Below, one piece after another: positions 34,480 to 44,832 of a DNA stretch of 64,000 nt. Position numbers and translations under genes: made by a program. The DNA is from JABDIP01 sp965227455 (GTDB lineage Bacteria; Pseudomonadota; Alphaproteobacteria; DSM-16000; Inquilinaceae). The notes beneath the pieces are model-generated. The model was not told the DNA's origin. It searched no databases and saw only the letters and a program-made list of their open reading frames with translations. The stretch's first letter is position 1. Each line of letters begins with the position of its first letter. Location: positions 620,001 through 684,000 of the forward strand of contig OZ245752.1 of the NCBI GenBank assembly GCA_965227455.1. Reading direction: 5' to 3'.

Positions 34480-35669
34480 CCGGCGCCGGCGACAGCCGGC
34501 TGAGCGCCGACGACCAGGACATCCTGTCGCCGATCGAGGAGATCGTCGAGGAAGCCCGCCAGGGCCGGATGTTCATCCTGGTCGACGACGAGGATCGGGA
34601 GAACGAGGGCGACCTTGTGATCCCGGCCGAGATGGCGACCGCCGAAGCCGTCAACTTCATGGCCAAATACGGCCGCGGCCTGATCTGCCTGGCGCTGGAG
34701 GGCGAGCGCATCGAGCAGCTCGGCCTGCCGCTGATGAACCGCACCCATGCCTCGCGGCACCAGACCGCCTTCACCCTGTCAATCGAGGCCAGGGAAGGGA
34801 TCACCACCGGCATCTCCGCCGCAGACCGGGCGCGGACCATCGCGGTGGCGGTCGATCCGAAGTGCGGCCGCGACGATCTGGCGACGCCGGGCCATGTCTT
34901 CCCGCTGCAGGCGAGGGACGGCGGCGTGCTGGTCCGCGCCGGCCATACCGAGGCGGCGGTCGACATCGCCCGCATGGCCGGCCTCAACCCGTCCGGCGCC
35001 ATCTGCGAGATCATGAACGATGATGGCAGCATGGCGCGGCTGCCGGACTTGGTGAAATTCGCCCAGTTCCACGGGTTGAAGATCGGCACCATCGCCGATC
35101 TGATCGCCTATCGCCGGCGCACCGAGACCATCGTCGAGCGTGGCGTGGAGACCGATTTCCATAGCCGCAACGGCGGCGACTGGCGGCTCAGGGTCTACAT
35201 CAACACCGTCAGCTATGCCGAGCATGTGGCGCTGATCAAGGGCGATATCTCCGGCGATGAACCGGTCTGCGTGCGTATGCATGCGCTCAACGTTCTGCAG
35301 GACGTGCTGGGTGATGATTCGGTGGGCCGCGCCGGAGAGCTGGCGGGCGCCATGCAGATGATCGGCGACGAGGGCAGGGGCGTCGTGGTGCTGATCCGCG
35401 AGCCGCGGCCGGACAGCCTGACCGCCCGGCTGAAGGCCCGGATCGGCGACACCGGCGAAGCCGCCGACGAGCCGCCCGCGGATCCGCCGAAAGAGCCGGG
35501 CAAGGAGCTGCGGGACTATGGCGTCGGGGCCCAGATCCTGCTCGATCTCGGCGTCCGCGAGATGGTGCTGCTGTCCAATACCCAGAAGACGGTCGTCGGG
35601 CTGGAAGGCTACGGGCTGACCATCGTCGAACAGCGGCCGATCGCCAAGCCTTCCTCGGATGGGCGCTGA
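34476..35669 (+). CDS. ribB: 3,4-dihydroxy-2-butanone 4-phosphate synthase with RibX-like C-domain
   Basis: 397 residues from the GTG at 34476, which overlaps the ribE stop. The N-terminal RibB domain is intact (ILVDDEDRENEGDLV, NRTHASRHQTAFTLS, GHVFPLQARDGGVL, RAGHTEAAVDIARMAGL), making the four-carbon unit from ribulose 5-phosphate. The C-terminal half aligns with GTP cyclohydrolase II, but the three zinc cysteines are gone: the region reads VCVRMHALNVLQDVLGDD instead of the SEC...CDCG pattern. It is therefore probably RibBX-like, not a bifunctional RibBA. No other ribA is in the window. The start is uncertain by a few codons. Confidence 0.93.
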   Translation: MTGAGDSRLSADDQDILSPIEEIVEEARQGRMFILVDDEDRENEGDLVIPAEMATAEAVNFMAKYGRGLICLALEGERIEQLGLPLMNRTHASRHQTAFTLSIEAREGITTGISAADRARTIAVAVDPKCGRDDLATPGHVFPLQARDGGVLVRAGHTEAAVDIARMAGLNPSGAICEIMNDDGSMARLPDLVKFAQFHGLKIGTIADLIAYRRRTETIVERGVETDFHSRNGGDWRLRVYINTVSYAEHVALIKGDISGDEPVCVRMHALNVLQDVLGDDSVGRAGELAGAMQMIGDEGRGVVVLIREPRPDSLTARLKARIGDTGEAADEPPADPPKEPGKELRDYGVGAQILLDLGVREMVLLSNTQKTVVGLEGYGLTIVEQRPIAKPSSDGR

Positions 35670-35672
35670 CCC

Positions 35673-36119
35673 ATGGCCGACGCACCCCGTATTCTCATCG
35701 TCGAGGCGCGCTTCTACGAGGAGATCGCCGACGAGATGGTGCGCGGCGCCGTCGCCGCCCTGGAGGCGGTCGGCGCCACCTATGAGCGCCTCAGCGTGCC
35801 CGGCGCCTTCGAAATCCCGGCCGCCATCGGACTCGCCGCCCGGTCGCCGGAGGGCGGCTATGACGGCTACATCGCGCTGGGCTGCGTGATCCGCGGCGAG
35901 ACCACCCATTACGACTATGTCTGCGTCGAGAGCGCCCGCGGCCTGCAGGATCTGGCGACCCGGGACGGTCTGGCCATCGGCTACGGCATCCTGACCTGCG
36001 AGACCGGCGAGCAGGCCTGGGAGCGGGCCAAGGTCGACCGCAAGAACAAGGGCGCGGACGCAGCCGAAGCATGCCTGGCCATGGTGGCCCTGCGCCGCCG
36101 CTTCCCGGCGGCCGGCTGA
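35673..36119 (+). CDS. ribH: 6,7-dimethyl-8-ribityllumazine synthase
   Basis: 148 residues. Lumazine synthase: VEARFYEEIADEMV, the substrate loop SVPGAFEIPAAI, and the catalytic His in GCVIRGETTHYDYVC, then LTCETGEQAWERAK. It condenses the RibB and RibD products. It starts 3 bp after ribB. Confidence 0.96.
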   Translation: MADAPRILIVEARFYEEIADEMVRGAVAALEAVGATYERLSVPGAFEIPAAIGLAARSPEGGYDGYIALGCVIRGETTHYDYVCVESARGLQDLATRDGLAIGYGILTCETGEQAWERAKVDRKNKGADAAEACLAMVALRRRFPAAG

Positions 36120-36172
36120 TGTCGCGCAGGCGTTCCCATGCTGCGACCGGCACCGGCGGCGTTGCCACTCAC

Positions 36173-36253
36173 ATCCTTCGACAGGCTCAGGATGAGGGTT
36201 CTTGCTGGAACGACTGTTCCCCACTTGCCCTCACCCTGAGCCTGTCGAAGGGT
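36173..36253. repeat. Inverted repeat (dispersed CCTTCGACAGGCTCAG family)
   Basis: Arms 36173-36198 and 36228-36253 carry ATCCTTCGACAGGCTCAGG and its reverse complement, with two differences near the ends, separated by 29 bp. I recognise the core as a common dispersed intergenic repeat in proteobacteria. It sits between ribH and nusB. Confidence 0.8.
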
Positions 36254-36291
36254 GAGGCCGGCAACGCCTGCACAACGAATCAGAAAACCCC

Positions 36292-36789
36292 GTGACCGCC
36301 CCCCGCAAACCCTCTGCCAAGGCGCGGCGCAGTTCGGCGCGGCTCAACGCGGTGCAGGCGCTGTATCAGATCGCCTCGACGGGCGTTCCGGTCGAGACGG
36401 TGATCGGCGAGTTCGTCAAGCATCGCTTCGACTCCGAGATCGACGGCGAGCCGCTGGTGCCGCCCGATCCGGACCTGTTCGCCGCCATCCTGCGTGGCGT
36501 CGCCGAACGCAATTCGGACGTCGAGGACATGGTCTCCGGCGCCCTGGATGAGAGCTGGTCGCTCGATCGGCTGGAGCGCCTGCTGTCGGCGATCCTGCGC
36601 GCCGGCGCCTGGGAGCTGATGGCCAACCAGGAGGTCGATGCGCGCATCGTGGTCGCGGAATACGTCGCCCTGGCGCATGATTTCTTCGGCGGCAAGGAGC
36701 CGGCCCTGGTGAACGCCGTGCTGGACCGGCTGGCGCGCGGCCTTAGGCCGGACGAGATGGCGGTGGCGGCCGGGCCGGACGGCGCCTGA
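36292..36789 (+). CDS. nusB: Transcription antitermination factor NusB
   Basis: 165 residues from a GTG at 36292. NusB signatures: RSSARLNAVQALYQI, LLSAILRAGAWELM, VVAEYVALAHDFFGGKEPAL, VNAVLDRLAR. It acts with NusE and box A RNA in rRNA antitermination. Conserved order ribH-nusB-thiL. Confidence 0.95.
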   Translation: MTAPRKPSAKARRSSARLNAVQALYQIASTGVPVETVIGEFVKHRFDSEIDGEPLVPPDPDLFAAILRGVAERNSDVEDMVSGALDESWSLDRLERLLSAILRAGAWELMANQEVDARIVVAEYVALAHDFFGGKEPALVNAVLDRLARGLRPDEMAVAAGPDGA

Positions 36790-36795
36790 GCACCC

Positions 36796-37782
36796 ATGGC
36801 CGGGATCGGCGAATTCGAGCGCATAGACCGCCATTTCAAGCCCTTGGCGAGTGGCTTTGCCGGGTCGCTTGACCTCCTGGACGACGCCGCGCTGCTGTCC
36901 GCACCGGCCGGTGAAACCCTGGTCCTCACCACCGACGCCATGGTCGAAAGCGTGCACTATCTGCCCGGCGAGGATCCCGGCCGGCTGGCCCGCAAGGCGC
37001 TCCGGGTCAATCTGTCCGACCTCGCAAGCATGGGCGCCCGGCCGCTGGCCTATCTGCTGACCACCGCCCTGCCGAAGGAGGTCGGCGAGGATTGGCTGGC
37101 CGCTTTCGCCGATGGGCTGCGCCAGGACCAGGATCTCTTCGGCATGCACCTCGCCGGCGGCGATTCGGTCTCGACCCCGGGCCCGACCACCATCTCGATC
37201 GTCGCCATCGGAACCGTGCCGGAGGGCGAGGCAATCCACCGCTCCGGGGCCCGGGTCGGCGACCGGGTCTGGGTCAGCGGCAGCATCGGCGACGGCGTGC
37301 TCGGCCTGCAGGCGGCGAGGGGCGCGTTGGCCGGACTCGACGAGGCCGATCGAGAGCATCTCGCCGGCCGCTACCATCTGCCGACGCCGCGGGTGGAGTT
37401 GGGCCAGCGCCTGCGCGGCATCGCCAGCGCCGCGGCGGATGTCTCCGACGGTTTGCTGGGCGATCTCGGCCACATTTGCGCCGCCTCCGGAGTCGGCGCC
37501 AGGATCACGGCCGACTCGATTCCCCTGTCGCCTGCCGCCCGGGCCGCGGCAGCGCTCAGCCCGGAGAACCGGGCGGCGGCGCTGGCCGGCGGCGACGATT
37601 ACGAACTGGTCTTCACCGCGGCCTCCGAGGCCGGCGAGACGCTGCGGGGGCTGGCGAGTGAGATCGGATGCCCGCTCACGGAGATCGGCGAGATCGTCGC
37701 CGGCGATGCGGTCATTCCGATGGGCGCGGATGGAAATCCTCTCCAACTGCCGCCGGCCTGGCAGCACTTCCAGCCGGAATAA
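36796..37782 (+). CDS. thiL: Thiamine-monophosphate kinase
   Basis: 328 residues. PurM-like ATP-binding fold: GEFERIDRHFKPLA, LLDDAALL, LVLTTDAMVESVHY, RVNLSDLASMGARPL, GGDSVSTPGP, VSGSIGDGVLGLQ, DVSDGLLGDLGHI, GGDDYELVFT. It phosphorylates thiamine phosphate to the diphosphate. It follows nusB by 6 bp. Confidence 0.96.
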   Translation: MAGIGEFERIDRHFKPLASGFAGSLDLLDDAALLSAPAGETLVLTTDAMVESVHYLPGEDPGRLARKALRVNLSDLASMGARPLAYLLTTALPKEVGEDWLAAFADGLRQDQDLFGMHLAGGDSVSTPGPTTISIVAIGTVPEGEAIHRSGARVGDRVWVSGSIGDGVLGLQAARGALAGLDEADREHLAGRYHLPTPRVELGQRLRGIASAAADVSDGLLGDLGHICAASGVGARITADSIPLSPAARAAAALSPENRAAALAGGDDYELVFTAASEAGETLRGLASEIGCPLTEIGEIVAGDAVIPMGADGNPLQLPPAWQHFQPE

Positions 37783-37869
37783 ATGGTTGCAATGCCAGAC
37801 ACTTCTGCCCTCGACCTAAAAGGTTTCTTAAGTCGGCCGAAGTAGCCTTCCTGGCTCCATCCCCTGATC

Positions 37870-38139
37870 AGGAGCCTGTCCGAGCAATGCTTACGGTCAC
37901 CATCGACCAGGAATGGCCGGGTGCCAGGAGCGGACGCGCAGGCGATGCTGGATGCATCGTCAAGCGTTCGCGACGCCGCACGCGGGCATTCCTGGTCGAC
38001 CCGCAGGGCCGCGTTTTCAAGGGCTTGGGACGTCGTCCGGTGCCGCTCGCGATGCATCCAGCATCGCCACGCGACGCCGTCCTAGCCCAAGCCCTTGAAA
38101 ACGCGGTGGTGACCATAAGCATCGCTCGGACAGGCTCCT
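37870..38139. repeat. 270-bp interleaved palindromic element
   Basis: Four pairs of inverted repeats fill the space between thiL and the FliL-like gene. A/A': 37870-37902 with 38107-38139, 31 of 33 bp. B/B': 37903-37915 with 37987-37999, 13 bp perfect. C/C': 37941-37959 with 38050-38068, 19 bp perfect. D/D': 38009-38029 with 38086-38106, 21 bp perfect. The order is A B C B' D C' D' A', with A abutting B and D' abutting A'. So one outer stem would hold two hairpins whose loops are complementary. A 10-bp direct repeat CGCGACGCCG occurs at 37969 and 38070. Both A mismatches become G-U pairs in minus-strand RNA. Probably a dispersed non-coding element. Confidence 0.85.
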
Positions 38140-38153
38140 AGGCCAGGCAGGCC

Positions 38154-38606
38154 ATGAAGATAGTCGTGATCCTTGTGCTCGTCCTGTTGCTGCTCGGCGG
38201 CGGCGGGGCGGCCGGCTGGTTCTTCTTCCTCAAGGAGGACCCGGAGGAAATGGTCGAGGAGGTCATTGAGGAGGCGCCCCCGGCGGCGCCGGTCTATGTC
38301 CGCTTCAACCCGCTGCAGCTGCCGCTGATCGGCGATGACGGCATCGACCAGGTGATCGACATCATCGTGGCGCTCGAGGTGCCCGACGATGCCGCCGCCG
38401 ACCAGGTGATCGCCATGGCGCCGCGGCTGAACGACGCCATCCTGCGCGACCTATACGGGGTGCTGCACACCAATCGCGTCATGCGGGACGGCGTCGTCAA
38501 CGTGAACGCCATCAAGGTCCGCATCGTCGGCGTCGCCCAGGGCATCATGGGCGAAGAGCTGGTCCGCGACGCACTGGTCCAGGGCGTCGCCCAGCGGCCG
38601 ATGTAA
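38154..38606 (+). CDS. FliL-like single-pass membrane protein
   Basis: 150 residues. An N-terminal transmembrane anchor (IVVILVLVLLLLGGGGAAG) precedes an acidic linker, then a FliL-type domain: VYVRFNPLQLPLIGDDG, IIVALEVPDDAAADQVI, MAPRLNDAILRDLYGVL. FliL supports the flagellar stator and also resembles stomatin-like proteins. No other flagellar gene is here, so its partner is unknown. It lies between two palindromic elements; its stop codon sits at the edge of the second. Confidence 0.7.
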   Translation: MKIVVILVLVLLLLGGGGAAGWFFFLKEDPEEMVEEVIEEAPPAAPVYVRFNPLQLPLIGDDGIDQVIDIIVALEVPDDAAADQVIAMAPRLNDAILRDLYGVLHTNRVMRDGVVNVNAIKVRIVGVAQGIMGEELVRDALVQGVAQRPM

Positions 38607-38739
38607 CAAGGGGACAGCTAACAAAGGGACGGTCTAATTAGGGGACAGCTAATAAGGGGACAGTATACCTAACTCTTTGAGTTAGGAATACTGTCCCCTT
38701 ATTAGCTGTCCCCTAATTAGACCGTCCCTTTGTTACATC
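38600..38739. repeat. Giant hairpin element with GGGGACAG tandem units
   Basis: 57-bp arms 38619-38675 and 38679-38735 pair with one mismatch (38667/38687) around a TTT loop. Each arm is built of about 15-bp units containing GGGACAG or GGGACGG. An extra 11-bp unit at 38609-38619 interrupts an outer GATGTAACA/TGTTACATC extension (38600-38608 and 38731-38739). AGTATACTGTCCCC-type ends are often seen near REP-associated (RAYT/Y1) transposases, but none is present here. The left outer end contains the stop codon of the FliL-like gene. Confidence 0.9.
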
Positions 38740-38798
38740 CGTATCGGGACAATTTGACGGTATCTTCAGCCGGTCCCGGCACTTAAGCTGCCGCGGCC

Positions 38799-40019
38799 AT
38801 GACCGCCCCCAACCGAATTGAAAGCGCCGCGGAAACGCGCGACGACCCGACCCGCAAGAACGTGCTCATACTGGCGCTTTGCGTGGCGCTGGGCATGAGC
38901 GGCAACGGCATCGTGCTGTCGGTCGCAGCCCTGGCCGGGGCGGTGATGCTGGTCGACGATGGCTGGGCCACCCTGCCGCTGGCGGTCATGTTCACCGCCA
39001 CCATGCTGACCACCATCCCGGCGTCGATCCTGATGGGACATGTCGGCCGCCGGATCGGCTTCTCCATCGGCGCGCTGATCGGCTGCGCGGGCGCTTGCCT
39101 GGCGGCCTATGCCATCTTCGCCAACAGCTTTGCGCTGTTCGTGGCGGCGTCGGTCCCGGTCGGCATGTTCAACGCCTTCGCCCAATTCTATCGGCTGGCC
39201 GCCGCCGATACGGCGAGCGAGGCGTTCCGGCCCAAGGCCATCAGCCTGGTGATGGCCGGCGGGGTGCTCGCCGCCCTGCTGGGGCCGACCCTGGCGAAAT
39301 GGAGCTACGACCTGTTCGCGCCGGTGCTGTTCGCCGGCGGCTACGCGGTCATCGCCGTGCTGACCCTGCTGTCCGTAGTGCTGCTGCAGTTCGTGGAGAT
39401 CCCGCGCCCCAGTGCCGCGGACCGCAAGGACAGCGGACGGCCGTTGGGCGAGATCGTGCGCCAGCCGAAATTCATTACCGCCGCGATCTCCGCCGCCGCG
39501 GGGTACGGCACCATGTCCCTGGTGATGACGGCGACGCCGCTGGCCATGATCGCCTGCGGCTTCACCTTCCACGATTCGACTACCGTCATTCAGTGGCATG
39601 CCCTGGCCATGTTCGCCCCGGCCTTCTTCACCGGGCACCTGATCCAGCGTTTCGGGGCGCTGAACATCATCCTCGTCGGGGCCCTGCTCAATGCCGGCTG
39701 CCTGGCCATCGCCCTGTCCGGCATCGAATTCGAGCAGTTCCTCAGCGCCCTGGTGCTGCTGGGCGTCGGCTGGAACTTCATGTTCATCGGCGGCACCAGC
39801 CTGCTGACCGAAACCCACACCCCGGCGGAGCGCGCAAAAACTCAGGCGGTCAACGATTTTGCGGTGTTTTCCACCGTCACTCTGGCGTCCTTCTCCTCCG
39901 GCGTCCTGCACAGCCGGATCGGCTGGGAGGCGGTGAATCTCGGCATGGTCCTGCCGCTGATCGTCGCCACCGCCGCCGTCATTCTCCTGAAGCTGCGGAC
40001 CCGGCTGCCCGCCTCCTGA
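38799..40019 (+). CDS. MFS transporter
   Basis: 406 residues, about 12 transmembrane helices. Major facilitator signature between helices 2 and 3: ILMGHVGRRIGFSIGALIG. The later repeat region HLIQRFGALNIILVGALLN fits. The subgroup and substrate are not clear. No strong SD. It lies between the giant hairpin and hppA. Confidence 0.9.
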   Translation: MTAPNRIESAAETRDDPTRKNVLILALCVALGMSGNGIVLSVAALAGAVMLVDDGWATLPLAVMFTATMLTTIPASILMGHVGRRIGFSIGALIGCAGACLAAYAIFANSFALFVAASVPVGMFNAFAQFYRLAAADTASEAFRPKAISLVMAGGVLAALLGPTLAKWSYDLFAPVLFAGGYAVIAVLTLLSVVLLQFVEIPRPSAADRKDSGRPLGEIVRQPKFITAAISAAAGYGTMSLVMTATPLAMIACGFTFHDSTTVIQWHALAMFAPAFFTGHLIQRFGALNIILVGALLNAGCLAIALSGIEFEQFLSALVLLGVGWNFMFIGGTSLLTETHTPAERAKTQAVNDFAVFSTVTLASFSSGVLHSRIGWEAVNLGMVLPLIVATAAVILLKLRTRLPAS

Positions 40020-40171
40020 GGCACCGAAAGCCTTACGCGGCGAAGATTGTTACCAGCATGTTGCGTTGCCAAAGGGGTTCTGGCATTTTCCCGGCGCCTT
40101 TCTGGCGGCCCGCGGGCGACTGAAAAAAAGTCGCGCCGGCGCGGCGTAACGGTTCTCAGGGGAACATCTTC

Positions 40172-42280
<2,109 letters not shown>

Positions 42281-42337
42281 CGGGATGATCTCTTGGCGGC
42301 GGCTACCACTCTGGAGCCGCTGCCAAACCCCTTCCCA

Positions 42338-42373
42338 CGTCGTCCCCGGGTCAAGCCCGGGGACGACGCTTTT
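42338..42373 (+). terminator. Probable terminator / GC-rich inverted repeat after hppA
   Basis: 13-bp perfect stem: CGTCGTCCCCGGG at 42338-42350 and CCCGGGGACGACG at 42356-42368. It has a 5-nt loop and is followed by CTTTT. It lies 57 nt after the hppA stop. The core resembles a dispersed alphaproteobacterial repeat, so it may be a repeat used as terminator. Confidence 0.7.
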
Positions 42374-42546
42374 GAGGTGTCGTCGCCATTGCCGACCACC
42401 GACAAAGGCATTGGTTCCAAGCGCCCCTGCGCGAACCCGGCAGCCGGCGAAACCCTTTGAATTCCGCGCCTTTAAGGACTTTCCGTTAACCGGGGGGTAA
42501 CCGGGACTCTGGTCTTATCCGCCATCCGTTGATGGAAGGATTCCAG

Positions 42547-44802
42547 ATGACCAGCAGCCGGGACGTCGTTTCGGTCGAGACGCGGGCGGCCCAGGCGCTG
42601 CCGGGCATCCTGCCGGCCTTTGCGGCGACGCTGTTCCTGAGCGCCCTGCTGCTGTTCTGGGTCCAGCCGATGTTCACCAAGATGGTGCTGCCCATGCTGG
42701 GCGGCGTGCCGGCGGTGTGGAACACGGCGATGCTGTTCTTCCAGACCGCACTTCTGGCCGGTTACGCCTATGCCCATCTCAGCTCCCGCTTCCTCGGCTT
42801 GCGCTGGCAGGTGATCCTGCATCTGGGGCTGCTGGCCCTGGCGGCCACCGCCCTGCCCATCGCCGTCGCGCCGGGCTGGACGCCGCCCACCGAGGGCATG
42901 CCGGTGGGCTGGCTGATCGGGCTGTTCGGCGTCTCGGTGGGGCTGCCCTTCTTCGTGGTATCGGCGACCGCACCCTTGCTGCAGCGCTGGTTCTCCCATA
43001 GCGGCCACGAGACCGCCGACGATCCCTATTACCTGTACGGCGCCAGCAATATCGGCTCCATGCTGGCCCTGCTGGGCTATCCGGTTCTGGTGGAGCCGGC
43101 CTTGACCCTGGCGGGCCAGTCCTGGTCCTGGGCCTCGGGTTACGGCGTGCTGGGCCTGCTGATCGTACTGTGCGCGGTTTATCTGCTGCGCGGCTCGGTG
43201 GGCGAGGGCTGGGCGATGCGGGCTCACCGCGCGGTGGTGTCGGCCCCGGCGGACCGGTCGGTGACCTGGCGGCGTCGGGCGCATTGGCTGGCGCTGGCCT
43301 TCGTGCCGTCGAGTCTCCTGCTCGGCGTGACCAGCCACATCACCACCGACATCGCGGCGGTGCCGCTGTTCTGGGTGATCCCGCTGGCGCTGTACCTGCT
43401 GACCTTCGTGCTGACCTTCTCGCGCAAGCCGATCCTCAAGCATGAGTGGATGCTCAGGGCGCAGCCGGCCTTCATCCTGCTGACCGCGACCTTGTTCCTG
43501 GTCCACGACCCGCTGGTGCCGCTGACCCTGCTGCACCTGGCGACCTTCTTCATCTGCGCCATGGTGTGCCATGGCGAGCTGTGGCGGAAACGCCCCGAGA
43601 CCAGCCACCTGACCGAGTTTTATCTCTGGATGTCCTTCGGCGGCATGCTGGGCGGGGTGTTCAACGCCATGGTCTCGCCGGTGCTTTTTGATTCGGTCGT
43701 CGAATATCCCCTGGCCCTGGTGCTGGCCTGCGCGCTCAGGCCATGGAGCCGGGAGAAGCTGCGCCTGCCGCCGCCGGGCATGATCGCCGCGATCCTGATC
43801 CCCGCCGTAGTGAGCATCTCCGTCGCCGGGTTCGCCGGCCTGGTGGAGCTGAGTGTCGGCAAGGTCGCCTGGCTGGGCGTCTTCGTGGTCGTGGCGGCCG
43901 CCAGCTATGTCTTCGCCAAGCTGCCCTGGGCCTTTGCGCTCGGCATCGCCGTGATCCTGGTCCTGCTGCGGGTTGCCCCGACCGACGATCGCAGCTCCAG
44001 CAGCGTGCTGACCCACGCCCGCAGCTTCTTCGGTGTCTACGCCGTCACCACCAAGCGCGATGGCCGCTTCGCCGCCCTGGTGCACGGCACCACCATTCAT
44101 GGCGCCCAGCATGTCGATCCGGACCGCCGCCGCGAACCGCTGACCTATTTCTACCGGGAGGGGCCGGTCGGCTCGGTGTTCGAGCGCCTGCCCAATGCCG
44201 GCGACCGGTCGATCGGCATCGTCGGGCTCGGTATCGGCACCACCGCCTGCTATCGCCAGCCGGGCGAGGACTGGCTGTTCTACGAGATCGACCCGCTGGT
44301 GACCGAGCTGGCCCGCGATCCGCGGTACTTCCATTACCTGGCCGATTGCGCGCCGGAGGCGCCGGTGATCCATGGCGATGCCAGGCTTTCGTTGGAGCGG
44401 CTCGACGACCGGTATTTCGACCTGCTGATCCTGGATGCATTCTCCTCCGACGCGGTGCCGGTGCATCTGATGACCCGCGAGGCGCTGGCGCTCTACCGCA
44501 GCAAGCTCGCCGAAGGCGGCCTGCTGTTGATCAACATCACCAACCGAAATGTCGATCTGGCCCCAGTGCTGGCGGCCCTGGTCGCCGATGCCGGGGTGAC
44601 CGCCCGGACCCAGCGCTTCGTCCCCGATGCGCGGGCGTTCGAGGATTTCGCCGCCGCTTCGGAATGGGTGATCCTGGCCGAGGATGCGGAGACGCTGGCG
44701 ATCCTCGACAGCGATCCCCGCTGGGCGCCGCTGCCGCCCAGCCCCGGCACCAAGCCCTGGACCGACGACTACTCCAACATCTTCGGGGCGATGAACTGGT
44801 AG
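42547..44802 (+). CDS. Membrane protein fused to spermidine-synthase-like domain, copy 1
   Basis: 751 residues from MTSSRDVVSV (GGAAGGA upstream). Residues about 15-480 hold many transmembrane helices. The C-terminal about 250 residues have a spermidine-synthase-like Rossmann fold: VGLGIGTTACY and YEIDP for S-adenosyl ligand binding, HGDARLSL, and LDAFSSDAVPVHL. The polyamine-synthase DxTDPxGP motif is absent, so polyamine synthesis is unlikely; the activity is unknown. First of three tandem paralogs; its first half is about 98% identical in DNA to copy 2. Confidence 0.85.
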   Translation: MTSSRDVVSVETRAAQALPGILPAFAATLFLSALLLFWVQPMFTKMVLPMLGGVPAVWNTAMLFFQTALLAGYAYAHLSSRFLGLRWQVILHLGLLALAATALPIAVAPGWTPPTEGMPVGWLIGLFGVSVGLPFFVVSATAPLLQRWFSHSGHETADDPYYLYGASNIGSMLALLGYPVLVEPALTLAGQSWSWASGYGVLGLLIVLCAVYLLRGSVGEGWAMRAHRAVVSAPADRSVTWRRRAHWLALAFVPSSLLLGVTSHITTDIAAVPLFWVIPLALYLLTFVLTFSRKPILKHEWMLRAQPAFILLTATLFLVHDPLVPLTLLHLATFFICAMVCHGELWRKRPETSHLTEFYLWMSFGGMLGGVFNAMVSPVLFDSVVEYPLALVLACALRPWSREKLRLPPPGMIAAILIPAVVSISVAGFAGLVELSVGKVAWLGVFVVVAAASYVFAKLPWAFALGIAVILVLLRVAPTDDRSSSSVLTHARSFFGVYAVTTKRDGRFAALVHGTTIHGAQHVDPDRRREPLTYFYREGPVGSVFERLPNAGDRSIGIVGLGIGTTACYRQPGEDWLFYEIDPLVTELARDPRYFHYLADCAPEAPVIHGDARLSLERLDDRYFDLLILDAFSSDAVPVHLMTREALALYRSKLAEGGLLLINITNRNVDLAPVLAALVADAGVTARTQRFVPDARAFEDFAAASEWVILAEDAETLAILDSDPRWAPLPPSPGTKPWTDDYSNIFGAMNW
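42595..43440. repeat. Near-identical direct repeat, left copy
   Basis: Pairs with 44902-45747 at a constant offset of 2307 bp with no indels. I counted about 13 differences over 42601-43440, many silent. Identity falls sharply at 43441, while the rest of the two genes is clearly more diverged. Confidence 0.9.
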
Positions 44803-44832
44803 CCGGCCGGACGCCGGCCCGGTCGGGACAGG

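Noticed and set aside
37599..38141. Open readings of 84-157 codons through the palindromic element
   Set aside because: Both strands yield the same ending (SIARTGS) because of the inverted repeat; this is an artefact of symmetry, not a protein.
38600..38739. Simple rho-independent terminator
   Set aside because: The stem is far longer than needed, is built of tandem units and has no T tract; a repeat element fits better.
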